Origin: Rehmannia glutinosa
Lineage: Eukaryota > Streptophyta > Magnoliopsida > Lamiales > Orobanchaceae
Assembly: GCA_016081115.2 (NCBI GenBank)
Contig: JABTTQ020001113.1
Span: 186,001 to 250,000 of the forward strand
Length of the DNA: 64,000 nt
Reading direction: 5' to 3'
The notes under the pieces are model-generated. The model saw nothing but the letters and a program-made list of their open reading frames with translations. It ran no database searches and was not told the DNA's origin. The stretch's first letter is position 1; every line of letters starts with the position of its first letter. The translations under genes were made by a program, and so were the position numbers. This document shows positions 22,736 through 35,590 of the stretch, one piece after another.

Positions 22736-24284
22736 CTACTCATTCTCCTCAGCAATGGCTCCCTTCTCACTGACATAGATACCGTCAAGGAATTTCCTAA
22801 TATCTTTGTTCTTCACATGACATTTCTGTCACAATAAACAAAACACACCAGTCTCAGTGTAAGGTGTGTGCAAGGAACAAATGCGGAATAAAAGTTCCAA
22901 TCAGAAATATAACATTTGTATGCAAGCATAAAGAGCTCAAGCATTACCTGGTTTATCAAGGCAGCAGACCGAGAAACAAGCTCAATGTCATTTCCATCCA
23001 AAACCAATTCATCCTTAACCTTCTCAGATCGCACAATCGAAACCCCATCAAGCATATCCACCTTCCTCACCTGGTATAAAAACGGGAAAAAAATCATCAC
23101 TTTGGCCCCCAATTAAACATACATTCAGCTACAACAAAGCCAATTCTCGGGAACAAGAATTAAGAACATCTAATTTCGCCTTATGCATGCCCTCCAAGTT
23201 TTTTCCACAGTGCATACGTCTAATTTAAGCAATGGGAAGCGATTGCACCGGCCAAAATGCATTTGGGTCATCAAGCCACAGAAGTAATTTTCAACTAAAA
23301 AAGATTAGCCGAATAAGCTATTGTTAATCCCATTACCAATAACATACTTCACTCTTGTCAAAATAAACATTTTTTACTTTTGAAAGAAGTTGCAAATATA
23401 AAAATAAAGTTAATTGAACTAGTAAATAAACACTGTCGTTACACACTTGAGCATTTGCAATGATAAAACGCCTAAATTTCCAATCAAAACCGAGTCCCAT
23501 AGTAAGCTTTTACACCGATAAAAGACCATAAAACCAACCATCCAGTGTTACAGGCAAACTACCCCTATCAAGTCACGGAAAAAACTATTGTAAGATTATA
23601 CAAGAGTTATAATTCAAAACACAAAATATAATTCAAAACACAAAATAGATTGTTTGGTAGTTTAAACACAATAAATCAAAATGATTTAGTCCCTCAGGCC
23701 TCAAAAGAACAAACCATAGTAACAACTTATCTCAGCAAATTAGAACCAGTCTAATCAATATTAATGAACCACAAACTAATAAAAAATCTACACACAAAAA
23801 CAACAAAAGAATAAATTTGACAGCCAATATCAAAACTATGATTTAAGGGGTAAAAAAGAAAGAAATAAAAAAATGCAAAAAAAAAAAAAAGGCTAATAGT
23901 TTCCCATACCTTCTTCTCGCCAAGGAAGTTACGGATCTCGATAGCCTTTCCGCTGTTGGTGATGGACGCATTGATCGGGAAATGGGCGTAAACAAAACGC
24001 ATCTTGTAGCGGTAACCTTTAGTTACGCCGTTGATGAGATTCGAGACGTGGCTGAGGGCGGTGCGAATCGAGGCCGTTGTTTTCCGGCTACCGAACCAAG
24101 CATCAACCTTCAACTTCTTCTTACCGGTTTCTTCGTCAGTAATCAGCTGGAAATCGAGATTCAAGTGCTTGAAGTTGCGCGAAAGCTTACCCCTGGGACC
24201 TTCGACTTCGATCACTTTGGCCTTCACCTTGATCTTGACGCCGTCGGGGATATCCATGGTGTCGGAGGAGAGAATCGTCTTCAT
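22736..24284 (-). CDS. RPL9: 60S ribosomal protein L9 (uL6)
   Basis: Three exons, 24284-23910, 23070-22948 and 22825-22736, with GT-AG sites and phase-0 joins, giving 195 residues, the usual plant length. The start was set at MKTILSSDTMDIPDG, the conserved beginning of the family; an upstream in-frame Met at 24350 would add an unconserved leader. Hallmarks: VIEVEGPRGKLSRNFKHL, SHVSNLINGVTKGYRYKMR, VYAHFPINASI and RNFLGEKK in exon 1, VSIVRSEKVKDELVLDGNDIE in exon 2, and KDIRKFLDGIYVSEKG in exon 3. The protein is an rRNA-binding component of the large cytosolic ribosomal subunit near the P-stalk base. Intron 1 is 839 bp, typical of a leading intron in a housekeeping gene. All conserved parts are intact, so it is very likely functional. 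Confidence 0.97.
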
Positions 24285-24510
24285 TTTGTGTGTGTTCCCT
24301 AGTGTGTGAAGTGTGTGCGGTGAAAGGCAGGAGTGCAGCGACAAAAACACTTCTTATGAAGAGGAAGGGAAAAGGGCAAAGCCCTAGTTACTAGTTATTG
24401 GGCTATATTAATTTGGGCCAGCTTTATTGGGTATAGTGCTCCATTTTGTTGGGCAGGCTAAGCATTGGTTCATTATCTAGTAGTTTATGGGCCAACAATG
24501 CAGCCCATTA
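24285..24510 (-). promoter_or_regulatory. RPL9 promoter with site II and telo-box-like motifs
   Basis: Upstream of the start codon lie several site II elements (TGGGCY or its complement): TTGGGCT 24398-24404, TTGGGCC 24413-24419, TTGGGCA near 24449, ATGGGCC near 24488 and AGCCCAT near 24502. A telo-box-like AAGCCCTAG is at 24379-24387. Site II plus telo box is the known arrangement for plant ribosomal-protein promoters, where TCP factors bind. This supports a housekeeping, growth-linked expression pattern. Confidence 0.7.
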
Positions 24511-25853
24511 AGGCATATCAAATTCCTGACTTATTGATTCAGTTCGATCCACTAGGATATAGTCCTACTTGTGACCCAATCAAAGTCTGGTTGTACATAA
24601 GACATAAGTTTTTATCTTTTTTATATCTAATGTCCAAATTCTCGTAACAGGGTTCAATAATATATTTGTCTGGTTCAAAATTATTCATTTTTCATTTTTT
24701 TTTTTTTCAATAACCAGGTTAAGCGCACTAAACAAGCCACATGCAATATGTTCGCCCAAGTAATGCAAAGATGAAAATCGAACTAGACACAGTAGAGCCT
24801 AATTGTCACTCTACTCCACTAGGTTACCTGAAAGATATGATGATTGTCAGCTAATGCATAAGAGATACTAGGAGAGATTTTGCAATAAGGTATTATCTTT
24901 TTTTATGTATTTATTTTTCCATTGAAAAAGTTCACTGGTTTCTTTAGCATGGTATAGTATATATGTTCATTTTTCTTGTGATTTAATTTTCTCTATAGAC
25001 TTAATGATATGAGCTTGATGGGAATGCTTTGATTATAGAACAAATTGTGTTCACTATATCTAGTATGTAATATGTTTTATTATACGAGTTTTGCTTTTAA
25101 GATTGTTTTTCGCTAATTACTAGAATTACTCATTAGAAATTTAGAACAAATATAAGATAAAGAGTCTATACAATAAAAATCTAGGTTAATTAATCTCGTC
25201 AATTATAATATTCTATTTATTTAGTTTAGTGATGTATAAGTTTAACATAAAAATAGTTACTTACAGTAATTAATTAATTTTGAGATATTATAAGAAGCCC
25301 ACTGACTCATATAATCAAGTTGTAAAAACTTGATTTTCGGTGCAACGAGGTTTGAATGAAAACGAAAGTTGAGGCTACACATTATAAGGTTTATTGAGTT
25401 CAAATCACACCACCATATGTATTCATGTCTTCATAGTCATAATATTTTGTTATTGACTATAAAAATACTACTAATTATTAAAATTTAATTACTAATTATT
25501 ATAATTATTGACGATTGATATTATTGATTTAATGATGATGTAATTGATGATGTACTCAAAATATTCATTTAAATAGAAAATCATTTTGGAGATAAATACA
25601 TATTCCCAATTAATTATTTCAAATCCAGATTGGAAACGGGTGATATTCAATGAAAAAAGTAATCTAATGTCAATATTAAATGTGCCGATTAGTAGAAATA
25701 TCTATACTGTCTTATATCTAGAAGATATTATTTCCTTTTAACTACTACTTCTAAGTTTGTACAATGAGCTTTGCCGAGAAACAAGAATACGAAAAGGAAT
25801 AAAAAAAAAACCTAAATAATTAAGTGACAAAAACATATTATAATACACGAACT
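24511..25853. other. Intergenic DNA up to the copia element
   Basis: AT-rich sequence with no recognisable gene on either strand. It ends at the GAACT pentamer (25849-25853) that probably belongs to the copia target duplication. Confidence 0.6.
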
Positions 25854-26279
25854 TGTAGGAAAATAATAGTATTTCTTCTAGTACAATTTATATGAATCGA
25901 AAAATCTCGAATCGGCAAAATTTGCAAAGTAAGCAAAATAAAATTAGCTCGAATCGTGTGTTCAACACACTATCCTAAAAAGCATTCGCCCCCTATTCGG
26001 ACGCCTGTTTCCCAGGATAAGACGAAAACCGGATTACCTATTCCGCGAATGAAATTATACCTGAAAATTATCACCAAAACTTTAAATTGCAAGAGATTTA
26101 GGATAGATGAAATTCTTGTAAAATATTTTGTGTGTTTTCAAATGTGAAAATAATCCATATTTATAGGCAAAATTTTGCCCTTTACTATTCATAAGGTCAA
26201 ATTGGCATTTACTATTTAAAAAGTTAAATAAGTAATTTTATTCAACTTGGACTCAAGTTGTTCATCAACTTGTCCAACA
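25854..26279 (-). repeat. Copia 3' LTR
   Basis: Matches 51143-51575 over its whole length, with a cluster of small differences in the middle (compare 25973-26045 with 51260-51345). Ends are TG...CA. Confidence 0.93.
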
Positions 26280-26294
26280 ATCCCCCACATGAAG
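26280..26294 (-). other. Copia polypurine tract
   Basis: On the minus strand CATGTGGGGGAT directly precedes the 3' LTR start TGTTGGAC. This is the purine-rich primer site for plus-strand DNA synthesis. Confidence 0.8.
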
Positions 26295-26847
26295 AAAATT
26301 ACTAAGATACAAAGATTTAATGATAAGTTCCAACAGTTGAATCCTGCATAGGATAGGTAGGTGTAACCCCTTTGAACCTTCCCTTGTGAAAGCATATTTA
26401 CCTTACTAGCTGATCAGTAGACACGATGTCCTTGAACTGTTCTGCCTTTTGTGTAAACGATGATATACCTCACACAAGATTCTTCCTAACATACTTCAGT
26501 TCTCATGTTTATGTTCATTCATGGCCCCGAACATACGTCCTGGTTCTGCAAGAGGTTCTAAGAATTGAGCCTCACACAATTCTCTTCGAAGCGGCCCCAC
26601 TTCTCTCTCACATAGGTGATTCTCATTTAAGATAGCTCGTACTACCTTGCTCGACTTACCGACGCACAAGAATCATTAAAAGCCAAATTGCTTATCCTCT
26701 TCTCCACGGGCATCATCTTTGTTAAGGAACGGACAAGGATAACTCCCCACAAATGATCATAGAGTCTTTTTACAACTAGGTTGTCCCTTTTGAACCTAGA
26801 TCTTGGGATCTCCAAAGTCAACTAGGTTGGGTTTCCATTGTATCAAC

Positions 26848-28339
26848 TCATTTTTCTAGAGGCTTAAGTCTCATTCCTCTTAATGATTTCATAACTAACT
26901 CTCGATTCAACCCTTTGGTTAACGGATCCGCTAAATTATCATTTGACTTCACGTAGTCAATAGAGATAACACCAGTTGAGAGTAGTTGTCTGGTGGTATT
27001 GTGTCTATGACGTATGTGTGTAGACTTACCATTGTATATATTACTTTGTGTCCTACCAATCGCAGATTGACTGTCATAATGTATACAAATTGCTGGCACA
27101 GGTTTAGGCCATTTTGGAATATCTTCTAAGAAATTTCGAAGCCATTCAGCCTTCTTCACCACACTTGTCAGAGCAATAAACTCGGACTCCATTGTAGACC
27201 TTGCTATAATCATCGCTTAGAAGATTTCCATGATATTCTTTGCACTCCTAAAGTGAATATAAATCCACTTGTAGACTTAGAATCTTTAATATCAGATATC
27301 CAATTAGCATCACTATATCCTTCAATAACAGTAGGATATCTTGTATAGTGCAGCCCAAAATCACGAGTATATCTTAAATACCGTAGTATTCTCACTATCC
27401 CTTTTCAGTGGTCATGCCCTGGATTACTCGTGTATCTGCTCAATTTACTCACTGCATAGGCAATGTCTGGTCTTGTACAACTCATTAAGTACATTAAACT
27501 TCCTATGACTCGTGAGTATTCAACTTGAGACACATCCTCACCTCTATTCTTCGATAGATGTTTGCTTGTGTCTATCGGAGTTCTAGCTAATGACGTGTCA
27601 TCCTTACTAAATTTTCCTAGAATCTTATCCACATAATGTGACTGATCAAGTGTTAGTCCATTTGAAGTTCTAGAAATCTTTATTCCGAGGATCACGTCAG
27701 CTAAACCCATATCTTTCATGCCAAACCTCGAGTTCAACATATCTTTAGTGGATTTAATTATTTTATCATTACTTCCAATGATAAGCATGTCGTCTACATA
27801 AAGACATAAAATAACATAGCCATTTTCAGTCTCTTTAACATAAACACATTTATCACATTCATTTATTTTAAATCCACGTTCTTTCATGACATTATCAAAT
27901 TTCTCATGCCATTGTTTGAGCTTTGTTTCAAGCCATATAATGATGACGGTTTACAAACCTTGTTCTCTTGCCCAGGTGCAGAGAATCCTTCAGGTTGTTC
28001 CATGTAAATTTCTCTTCTAAATCTCCATTTAGAAAAGCCGTTTTTACGTCCATTTGATGTACTTCAAGATTTCGCAATGCAAAGAATTGCAAGTACCAAT
28101 CTAATGGAGGTTATTCTCAGAATCGAGAATACGTATCAAAGTAATCAAGGCCCTCTTTTGTCTCGTAACCTTTAATTACAAGTTTAGCCTTGTACTTATC
28201 AATTGTTCCATCCGCCTTCATTTTCTTCTTGAAAATCCATTTATAACCTAGTGGTTTACTTCCTTCGGGAAGATCCACTAGTTCTGTGTATGGTTTTGCA
28301 AGATAGAATCAATTTCACTTTTTATGGCTTCTTTCCATA
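26848..28339 (-). pseudogene. Copia reverse transcriptase and RNase H remnant
   Basis: Reading downward from the insertion: LWKEAIKSEIDSILQNHT (about 28338-28285), IYMEQPEGFSAPGQ, then an open block 27887-27405 with the catalytic LYVDDMLIIGS and TRPDIAYAVSKLSRY, then 27395-27210 (YSDANWISDIKDSKSTSGFIF), and RNase H 27213-26848 with STMESEFIAL, IHYDSQSAI and HIRHRHNTTR ending near LADPLTKGL. Several frame changes separate the blocks, so no full polyprotein can be made. Confidence 0.92.
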
Positions 28340-28344
28340 ATGGT
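28340..28344. repeat. Left target-site duplication of the Athila-like insertion
   Basis: ATGGT here and again at 47856-47860 flanks the outermost TG...CA ends. The exact match shows that the whole 19.5-kb block behaves as one insertion in the copia reverse-transcriptase region. Confidence 0.92.
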
Positions 28345-30086
28345 TGATAAGTGTCATTTTGTACATATTTTATATTATTAATTCAATAGTTTTTGAATTG
28401 TTTTGTTAGAAAAATCATAGTTTCTCAAGTATTTCTGTAGCATTTCATAGTGTGATGTGTTTAACATTATAGGTGGAGCAATTTGGAGCAATGTGAAGCC
28501 AATATTACTTGAAAAAAGGCAAGAAAATCACTCAACATGACTTGGGGTGTCAAGTAACATGGCCATGTTCAAAAAAGAAGGAAATAAATTGGATAAAAAT
28601 TGGAAAAAGGGTCCAAAACGGCCAAGCCGTGTCACCAAACACGGCCATGTTGAAGGGGATCAAAAGAGGAGGAAAAACCGCACAAAACAGGCCCAAACAC
28701 GGCCTGGCGTGTTGTACAACATGGCCGTGTCGCACAACACGGCCGGCGGTGTCACACGACACGGCCGTGTCGTGCAATTTTCGAAAAATTTGTGCAAAGA
28801 CGGCCTGGCCGTCTTTGCCGCCCGACACGGCGTGTCCGGGACCTTTTTGCAACTTTCCCATGTGAAAATTATGGAAAACTCACCTACCAAGCCTTTTGGC
28901 CACTTTTATACACCTTTAACACCCAATTTTCTTTGCAACATGTCCCCATATTCCCTCAATCATCATGTGTATACAATGATTCAACCAACTCAACCATGAA
29001 TGTGCACACAATGATTCAACTAACAAGCATGGAAATGGGGCATTTGTTAATATGGTATTTCACAAGATGGTGCTTATAAAAGCCAAGAGTTTGAGTTGGA
29101 AAATCATTCATTGGAGATTCATGTAATATTCATTCATAGAGAGATTCATAGTGTTTAACATTTTGAGTGGAATTGGGATCAAGGGGTCTTGGAGGAGTAA
29201 GCTTGAGGCAACATTGGGGAAGAAGGCTTGGAGCAACATCATCAAGTCAATTGAGATTTTGATAAAGATAAGTACACCATGTCTACAATGTTTACATCTT
29301 CTTGTGTAATTTATTCTTTGGTCAAAATCATGTGTAGCTAAACTCCTAGTGTTTGAATGTAATGAACTCTAGAATGGATTTGTGATTACGGTGTGTATGT
29401 TTTTAATAAAATCTTCATATTTTGTGTGATTCACTTATATTATGCTTCGTTCATTCGAATTGATATATGCGCAATATTGATTTGAAGTTTATTTTTCATC
29501 CGGAAATCGAGAGATTCATGGTGAAATAGAACCTATATAAGTGAAAAGAGTTGCATGCAATCCTAGATATGGGACGACATAAATCTTCCTCGGATTAGGG
29601 TCAAACCTAATATGGGAATTCATAAATCGTTATAATGCGATCTGGGGGTTTTAACTAGAAAGAGATTTCAGTTAATCAACTTGAGATTAGGAGTTTTTCG
29701 CTTGAGAAAGGGATTAACTTAAATCGGGAATTTCTACGGTCCACATAGCATGAGATTTTATTAAAAGAGGTTGGTTTTTGCTTAAGGGCTTATGGTTGAA
29801 TCTTTTAACTTGTCAAATCACAAAAACATTCTAGAGGGATTTACATTCAAACACACTTCTATCTCTTGATTTCTTATTCTACAAATTTTACTTCATTTTT
29901 ACACTTCGATAATTTAGATTCTTTATCAAACAAAAACTCGAAAATTGTTAGATTAAATAACAAAAAGACGGTAATTATTAGTACTTATAATCCTCGTGGG
30001 AATGACACTCGGTACTCAATAATCTATACTATAAAACGATAGGTGCACTTGCTACTACGGTTTTAAAGGTAGCTTTTGAGCCATCA
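28345..30086 (+). repeat. Athila-like LTR1 (1742 bp)
   Basis: Begins TGATAAGTGTC and ends GAGCCATCA. A CG-rich palindrome cluster occupies about 28605-28850, including the 23-bp near-perfect inverted repeat 28795-28817 (CAAAGACGGCC / GGCCGTCTTTG). A TATA-like 'gcttataaaagcc' at about 29070 may be the LTR promoter. Open frames across the CG-rich part are by-products of the repeats. Confidence 0.93.
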
Positions 30087-30087
30087 A

Positions 30088-30112
30088 GTTTTTTGCGCCG
30101 TTTGTCGGGATT
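30088..30112 (+). other. Athila-like primer-binding site
   Basis: Directly after LTR1 comes ttttttgcgccgtttgtcgg, a slightly damaged form of the TGGCGCCGTTGCCGGGG-type primer site (tRNA-Asp) found in Athila and Tat lineages. It is absent after LTR3, where only 'agtt' remains before a deletion joint. Confidence 0.75.
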
Positions 30113-30237
30113 GTAATATTAAGAACACCTTATTTTTGTTAATTTAATCATTTTTTTTTATTTTCATCAATTGTCTTTCTAGGTATATATCTTTGTAAGT
30201 CTTGGATTATACTTATCCTCCTTGTTTACTACAGTGC

Positions 30238-31600
30238 ATGCCTACTCGTCGCCGAACGGGAAGTCGCGAGACCGCCTGGGTAGCAACACAGAGAGGAAAG
30301 TATTAATACGGCACTCACTTAGGAGGATACTAACGAAAGCAAGGATCCCGATATGGCGGATGAACAACAAAGAACCATGTACGACTACGCCAAGCCATCT
30401 ATGGACGGTACGTCGTCTAGTATCGTAAGGCCCGCTGTTGCAGCCAATAATTTCGAAATCAAACCGAATGTCATTCAAATGGTGCAACAATTTGTCCAAT
30501 TCGACGACTTACCAGATGAAGATCCAAATAATCATATCGCGAATTTCCTCGAAATTTGCGATACTTTCAAAATAAATGGAGTCTCCGACGATGCCATCCG
30601 CTTACGCTTATTCCCATTTACTCTTGGGGACGGGCTAAACAATGGTTAAACACTTTGCCGAAGGAACAATCACAACATGGAGCATTATGGCGGAAAAATT
30701 CCTTTTAAAGTATTTCCCACCCGCTAAAACCGCACGATTGAGGAATGAGATCTCTTCATTCACTCAAGAGGACGATGAAACCTTGTCACGACGACACTTG
30801 GGAGAGATTCAAAGAATTCTTTGCGAAAATGCCCACATCATGGTCTTCCCATTTGGATGCAAGTCCAAACATTTTACAATGGGTTGCTCTCATCGACAAG
30901 GCAAATGATTGATGCGGCGGGGGGAACATTGAACAATAAGACACCCGGCCGCCCAAGATCTCATAGAAGGAATGGCCATGAATGGCTATCAATGGCAATC
31001 CGTGACGGGGAAAAACCAACAGTCGGTGGGAGTATATAATGCGGACGCGGTGGTGACACTAGCGCACAGTGTCGAAGCTCTAACTCAGAAAATCGACGGA
31101 TTGGCGGCTCCAAAACCACCAACACAACAAGCCTTCTCATGCGAGACTTGTGGAGGATCGCACAACCACCAAGATTGCCCTCACGCGATACCGCCACATG
31201 AACAAGTGGATTATTTAGGTAATCAATCTCGACCCTTTCAAAATAATCCTTTCAAAGAACACTTATAATCCAGGTTAGGCCAACACCCGAACTTTAGTTG
31301 GGGAAACCAAGGTCAACAAGCCTAATCCAAACGCACTCCCAAATTGCTCGCACCTCCCGGTTTCCAATCGCAAAACCAAGTTTGGAGGACTTATCGTCCA
31401 AATTGGCCCAAACAACGGAAACCCGTTTCACGGCCACCGAAACATCCTTAAGGAATCAAGAAGCATCCATTCGCAACTTGGAAAATCAAATTGGTCAAAT
31501 TGCCAAAATGATCTCCGAAAGGCCACAAGGAGCTTACCTAGCAACACCGAGCCAAATCCAAGAGAAGAGGGTAAAAGCAATTACTCTAAGGAGTGGAACA
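30238..31600 (+). pseudogene. Athila-like gag remnant
   Basis: Starts at MPTRRRTG (30238) and stops soon after. Blocks in several frames: FVQFDDLPDEDPNNHIANFLEIC and RLRLFPFTLGD (to 30649), then TITTWSIMAEKFLLKYFPPAKTARLRNEI (30650-30780), PHHGLPIWMQVQTFYNGL, and a CCHC-like knuckle CETCGGSHNHQDCP (about 31138-31180). NLENQIGQIAKMISERPQGAYL and KRVKAITLRSGTKL (to about 31605) follow. Domain order and wording match Athila gag. At least four frame changes make it non-coding now. Confidence 0.88.
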
Positions 31601-32340
31601 AAACTAGACGAAGACGGATGCCGGAGGACGAATCCACGCCCACACAACAAAAAGACGAACAGTATCCAAGGAAACAAAGAAAATGGTACCGAATTCCAAC
31701 CACCTATCCCGTATCCAAGTCGATTGCACAGAGGACAAACATGACGACCAATTTGGTAAGTTCTTGGATTTATTTAAACAATTGCACATCAATATTCCTT
31801 TTGTTGAAGCCCTTTCACGGATGCCAAAATATGCCAAGTTCCTAAAAGATCTTCTTTCAAATAAGAAGAAGCTTGAAGAAATATCCATGGTGCAATTAAA
31901 TGAGGAATGTTCGGCAATTTTGCAAAACAAGTTACCTCGAGAAAATCAAAGATCCAGGGAGTTTCACTATTCCTTGTCATGTCGGTAATTTGATCGCTGA
32001 TCGGGCATTGGCCGATCTAGGGGCTAGCATTAATTTGATGCCTTATGATTTATTCAAACAAATGGGTCAGGGAGCCAAAACCAACTAGGATGAGCCTGCA
32101 ATTAGGATGACGGATCTATTAAATATCCTAGAGGCATTGTTGAAGATGTTTTGGTCAAAGTCGATAAGTTTATATTTCTGTCGATTTTGTAATTCTTGAT
32201 ATGCATACAGATGTCGAAGTCCCTTTGATCCTAGGGCGTCCATTTTTAGCTACTCGCTAAAGGCAATCATTGACGTGCATGATGGCAAACCGATTTTAAG
32301 AGTCGAAGATGAACAAGTCATTTTTAAAATCGCTACATCA
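31601..32340 (+). pseudogene. Athila-like aspartic protease remnant
   Basis: FLDLFKQLHINIPFVEALSRMPKYAKFL and EECSAILQNKLP lead into FTIPCHVGNLIADRALADLGASINLMPYDLF. The active-site motif is DLGAS (codons about 32013-32027), the usual Athila/Tat variant of DT/SG. EVPLILGRPFLAT (about 32217-32255) follows in another frame. Confidence 0.87.
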
Positions 32341-32599
32341 ATGAAAAATACGATAGATAAAGATGACTCATGTTTTGCTATTGATCTTATCGATATGGAG
32401 ATAACCAACTCTCTACCAAGCATGATTTCTAACGAATTTTTGGAGACTTGTATTGTTCAAAGTGCAGGTATATCGGATGAAAACCCCTTTCTTAGGGAAT
32501 CCGCATCGCATTGGAGGAAAACAAACCAACGTAACGACCGAAAGAGTTCGAAAAGATTGAAAACTCGGTGGAGCATATCAAACCATCCATTGAGGATCC

Positions 32600-34010
32600 A
32601 CCACGTTGAGTGAAGGAGTTACCCGAACACTTGAATATGCATTTCTAGCCGAGAACGCCAAACTTCCCGTAATTATTTCCTCCAATTTATCTTCTCATCA
32701 AAAGGATAGATTGTTGGCAATATTACGGGAACATAAAAAGGCCATCGCTTGGAAAATCTCCGACATTCGAGGGATCAATCCTTCCTTTTGCACTCACAAG
32801 ATTCTCGATGGAGGAAAACTTCAAGCCGGTTGTTCTACCTCGGCCGCTTAAATCCAAACATGAAAGAGGTAGTTAAAGCAAGAGGTAATCAAACTACTAG
32901 ATGCGGGGCTAATCTATCCAATCTCTGACAGTAATTGGGTAAGTCCAGTTCAAGTTGTCCCAAAGAAAGGTGGGATGACGGTGGTACCAAATGAAAAGAA
33001 TGAACTTATTCCGATGCGAACGGTAACAGTTGGCGAGTTTGCATCGACACGACGACTTAATGATGCTACTCGCAAGGACCACTTTCCCTTACCTTTTATT
33101 GATCAAATGCTTGAACGCTTATCCGGTCACCTCTATTATTGCTTCCTGATGGCATGTCGAGGTTATTTTCAGATCCGATAGCACCGGAGGATCAAGAGAA
33201 AACCACTTTCACTTGTCCCTACGGTACTTTCGCTATAGACGCATGCCTTTTGGGTTGTGCAACGCACAAAGAACTTTTCAACGTCGTATGCTTGCCATCT
33301 TCGACGAGCTTGTAGAAGAAATCATGGAAGTCTTCATGGATGACTTCTCGGTTTTTGGGGATTCATTTGATCTTTGTCTTGCAAATCTTAAAAAGTCCTT
33401 GTTCGTTGCGAAGAGACTAACCTGGTACTTAATCGGGAAAAATGCCACTTCATGGTACAAGAAGGCATTGTTTTGGGGCATAAAATTTCTTGCGGGGGAA
33501 TTGAAGTTGACAAAGCGAAAGTTGATACAATTTCTAAATTGCCACCGCCCGCCCGGTGAAGGCTATCCGAAGCTTTTTGGGGCACGCCGGGTTCTATAGG
33601 CGCTTTATCAAAGATTTTTCAAAAATCGCCCGCCACTTACTCGCTTTTAGAAAAGGATGCGCTTTTTGATATCAACGATGAATGTCTCCAAGCATTCAAC
33701 ACTTTGAAAGAAAAACTCACCACTTCTCCCATCATGGTGGCTCCGGATTGGTCTCAACCGCTCGAACTCATGTGTGATGCTAGTGACTATGCGGTAGGAG
33801 CGGACTTGGGCAACGAAAAGATAAACACGCGGCCAATTTACTATGCAAGTAAGACTTTGAATCCCGCTCAATCCCACTATACAACTACCGAAAAGGAACT
33901 ACTTGTGGTTTTCGCTTTGACAAATTTCGATCATACCCGATTCTATCCAAAGTCATTGTCTATACGGATCACTCGCTTTACGATATTTGCTCGACAAAAA
34001 TGACGCAAAA
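32600..34010 (+). pseudogene. Athila-like reverse transcriptase and RNase H remnant
   Basis: LREHKKAIAWKISDIRGINPSFCTHKI opens the domain, then NWVSPVQVVPKKGG, RKDHFPLPFIDQMLERLSGH, YRRMPFGLCNAQRTFQR and the catalytic box FMDDFSVFG (FMDD at about 33333-33344, in place of YMDD). After a frame change, RNase H shows LELMCDASDYAVGA and YYASKTLNPAQSHYTTTEKELL (about 33760-33900). Multiple indels, no complete frame. Confidence 0.9.
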
Positions 34011-34210
34011 CCACGATCGATTCGATGGGTTCTCTTACTCCAAGAATTCGATGTGGAGATCAAAGATAAACGGGTGCCGAAAATCTTGCCGCCGACCACC
34101 TATCTCGGCTTGAGCACTCCGACACCGATGAGCAACACAATGGACATATCAATGATTCTTTCCCGGATGAGCAACTCTTTTGCCCTTAACTCAATTTCAA
34201 TTGATATTCC

Positions 34211-35590
34211 TTGGTTTGCGATTTCGCTAATTATCTTGCGGGAAGAATTCTCCCGAAAGGGATGACCCATCAACAAAAGAAGAAATTCTTTTCGGACCTC
34301 AAGTATTATATTTGGGACGATCCCCACCTCTTCCGAGTTTGTGCGGATCAAATCATACGAAGGTGTGTTGCACTTCCCGAAACAATCTCCATCTTGAATC
34401 ATTGTCACAAAGGACCCTGGTGGACATTTTCAAGCAAATACTACGCACGCAAGGTCCTTGAGTCGGGTTTCTATTGGCCTACACTTTTCAAAGACGCAAA
34501 ACGGTATGTTGAAACTTGTGATAGTTGTCAACGAACAGAAATATTTCTCGAAGAAATGAGATGCCCCAAAACAAAGATACTTGTTTGTGAAATCTTTGAT
34601 GTTTGGGGTATTGATTTTATGGGACCTTTTCCGCGTCGTTGGGCAATAAATATATTTTGGTAGCCGTTGACTACGTGTCTAAGTGGGTAGAGGCTCAAGC
34701 TTTACCTAAAAATGATGCTCGAGTGGTGGTGCATTTTCTCAAAAAACTTTTTACCCGGTTTGGTACACCACGAGCCATCATTAGCGATAGAGGCACCCAC
34801 TTTTGTAATAATCAATTTGATAAGGTTTTGAAGCGTTATGGTGTCACACACCGAGTCGCGACCGCTTATCATCCCCAAACTAAGCGGTCAAGTCGAAGTG
34901 TCCAACCGCGAATTAAAACGAATTTTGGAAAAACGGTTGGGCACTCTCGCAAGGATTGGTCCTCAAACTCGATGATGCCCTTTGGGCTTATAGAACGCTT
35001 TCAAAACGCCAATAGGGACTACCCCATACCGACTGCCTATGGTAAAGCATGTCATTTGCCGGTTGAGCTTGAACATAAAGCCTTTTGGGCTATTAAAATG
35101 CTTAATTATGACTTGTCAAGTGCAGGAAATAACCGTTTATTGCAGATTAACGAACTCGAAGAATGGCGAAATTCGGCATACGAGAATTCGAAAATTTACA
35201 AGGAACGAACGAAACAATGGCATGACAAGCACATTAAGCACACGAGGGAATTTTCAAGGGTGATCGGGTGTTACTATTCAATTCCCGACTTCGCTTATTT
35301 CCGGGTAAGTTAAAATCCGTGGTCGGGCCATTCACGTTACTCAAGTGTTTCCTTACGGGACTATCGAAATTACACACAAGGAAATGGGCACCTTTAAGGT
35401 AAACGGACACCGCCTCAAGCTTTATTTTGGGGGCACCATCGATGATAAGTATAGAGATTCCTCAAGCTTGAGGATCTCCCAAATACATCACACAATTAGA
35501 GGTGAATCACCCAAATTATACGACATTAAAGCGCTACCCGGGAGGCAACCCGATGATTTTTGTGTCAATTGGTTTCAAATTTTTACTTAG
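34211..35590 (+). pseudogene. Athila-like integrase and pol tail remnant
   Basis: The His-Cys zinc finger reads HCHKGPWWTFSSKYYARKVLESGFYWP...CDSCQR. The catalytic core keeps the first Asp (WGIDFMGPFP) and second Asp (IISDRGTHFCNNQF...ATAYHPQT), but the segment with the Glu is frameshifted. A last block, MFPYGTIEITHKEMGTFKVNGHRLKLYFGG (35345-35440), is the conserved tail found after Athila integrase. Confidence 0.9.

Noticed and set aside
24285..24350. Upstream in-frame Met (24350) for the ribosomal protein L9 gene
   Set aside because: The added leader is not part of the conserved protein, which begins MKTILSS at 24284; the region belongs to the promoter or leader.
28509..28999. Open frames up to 150 codons across the CG-rich part of the Athila-like LTRs (also near 39497, 43600 and 46316)
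   Set aside because: They exist because the repeats lack stops in several frames at once. Products are repetitive (PCCTTRP-like) and differ between LTR copies.
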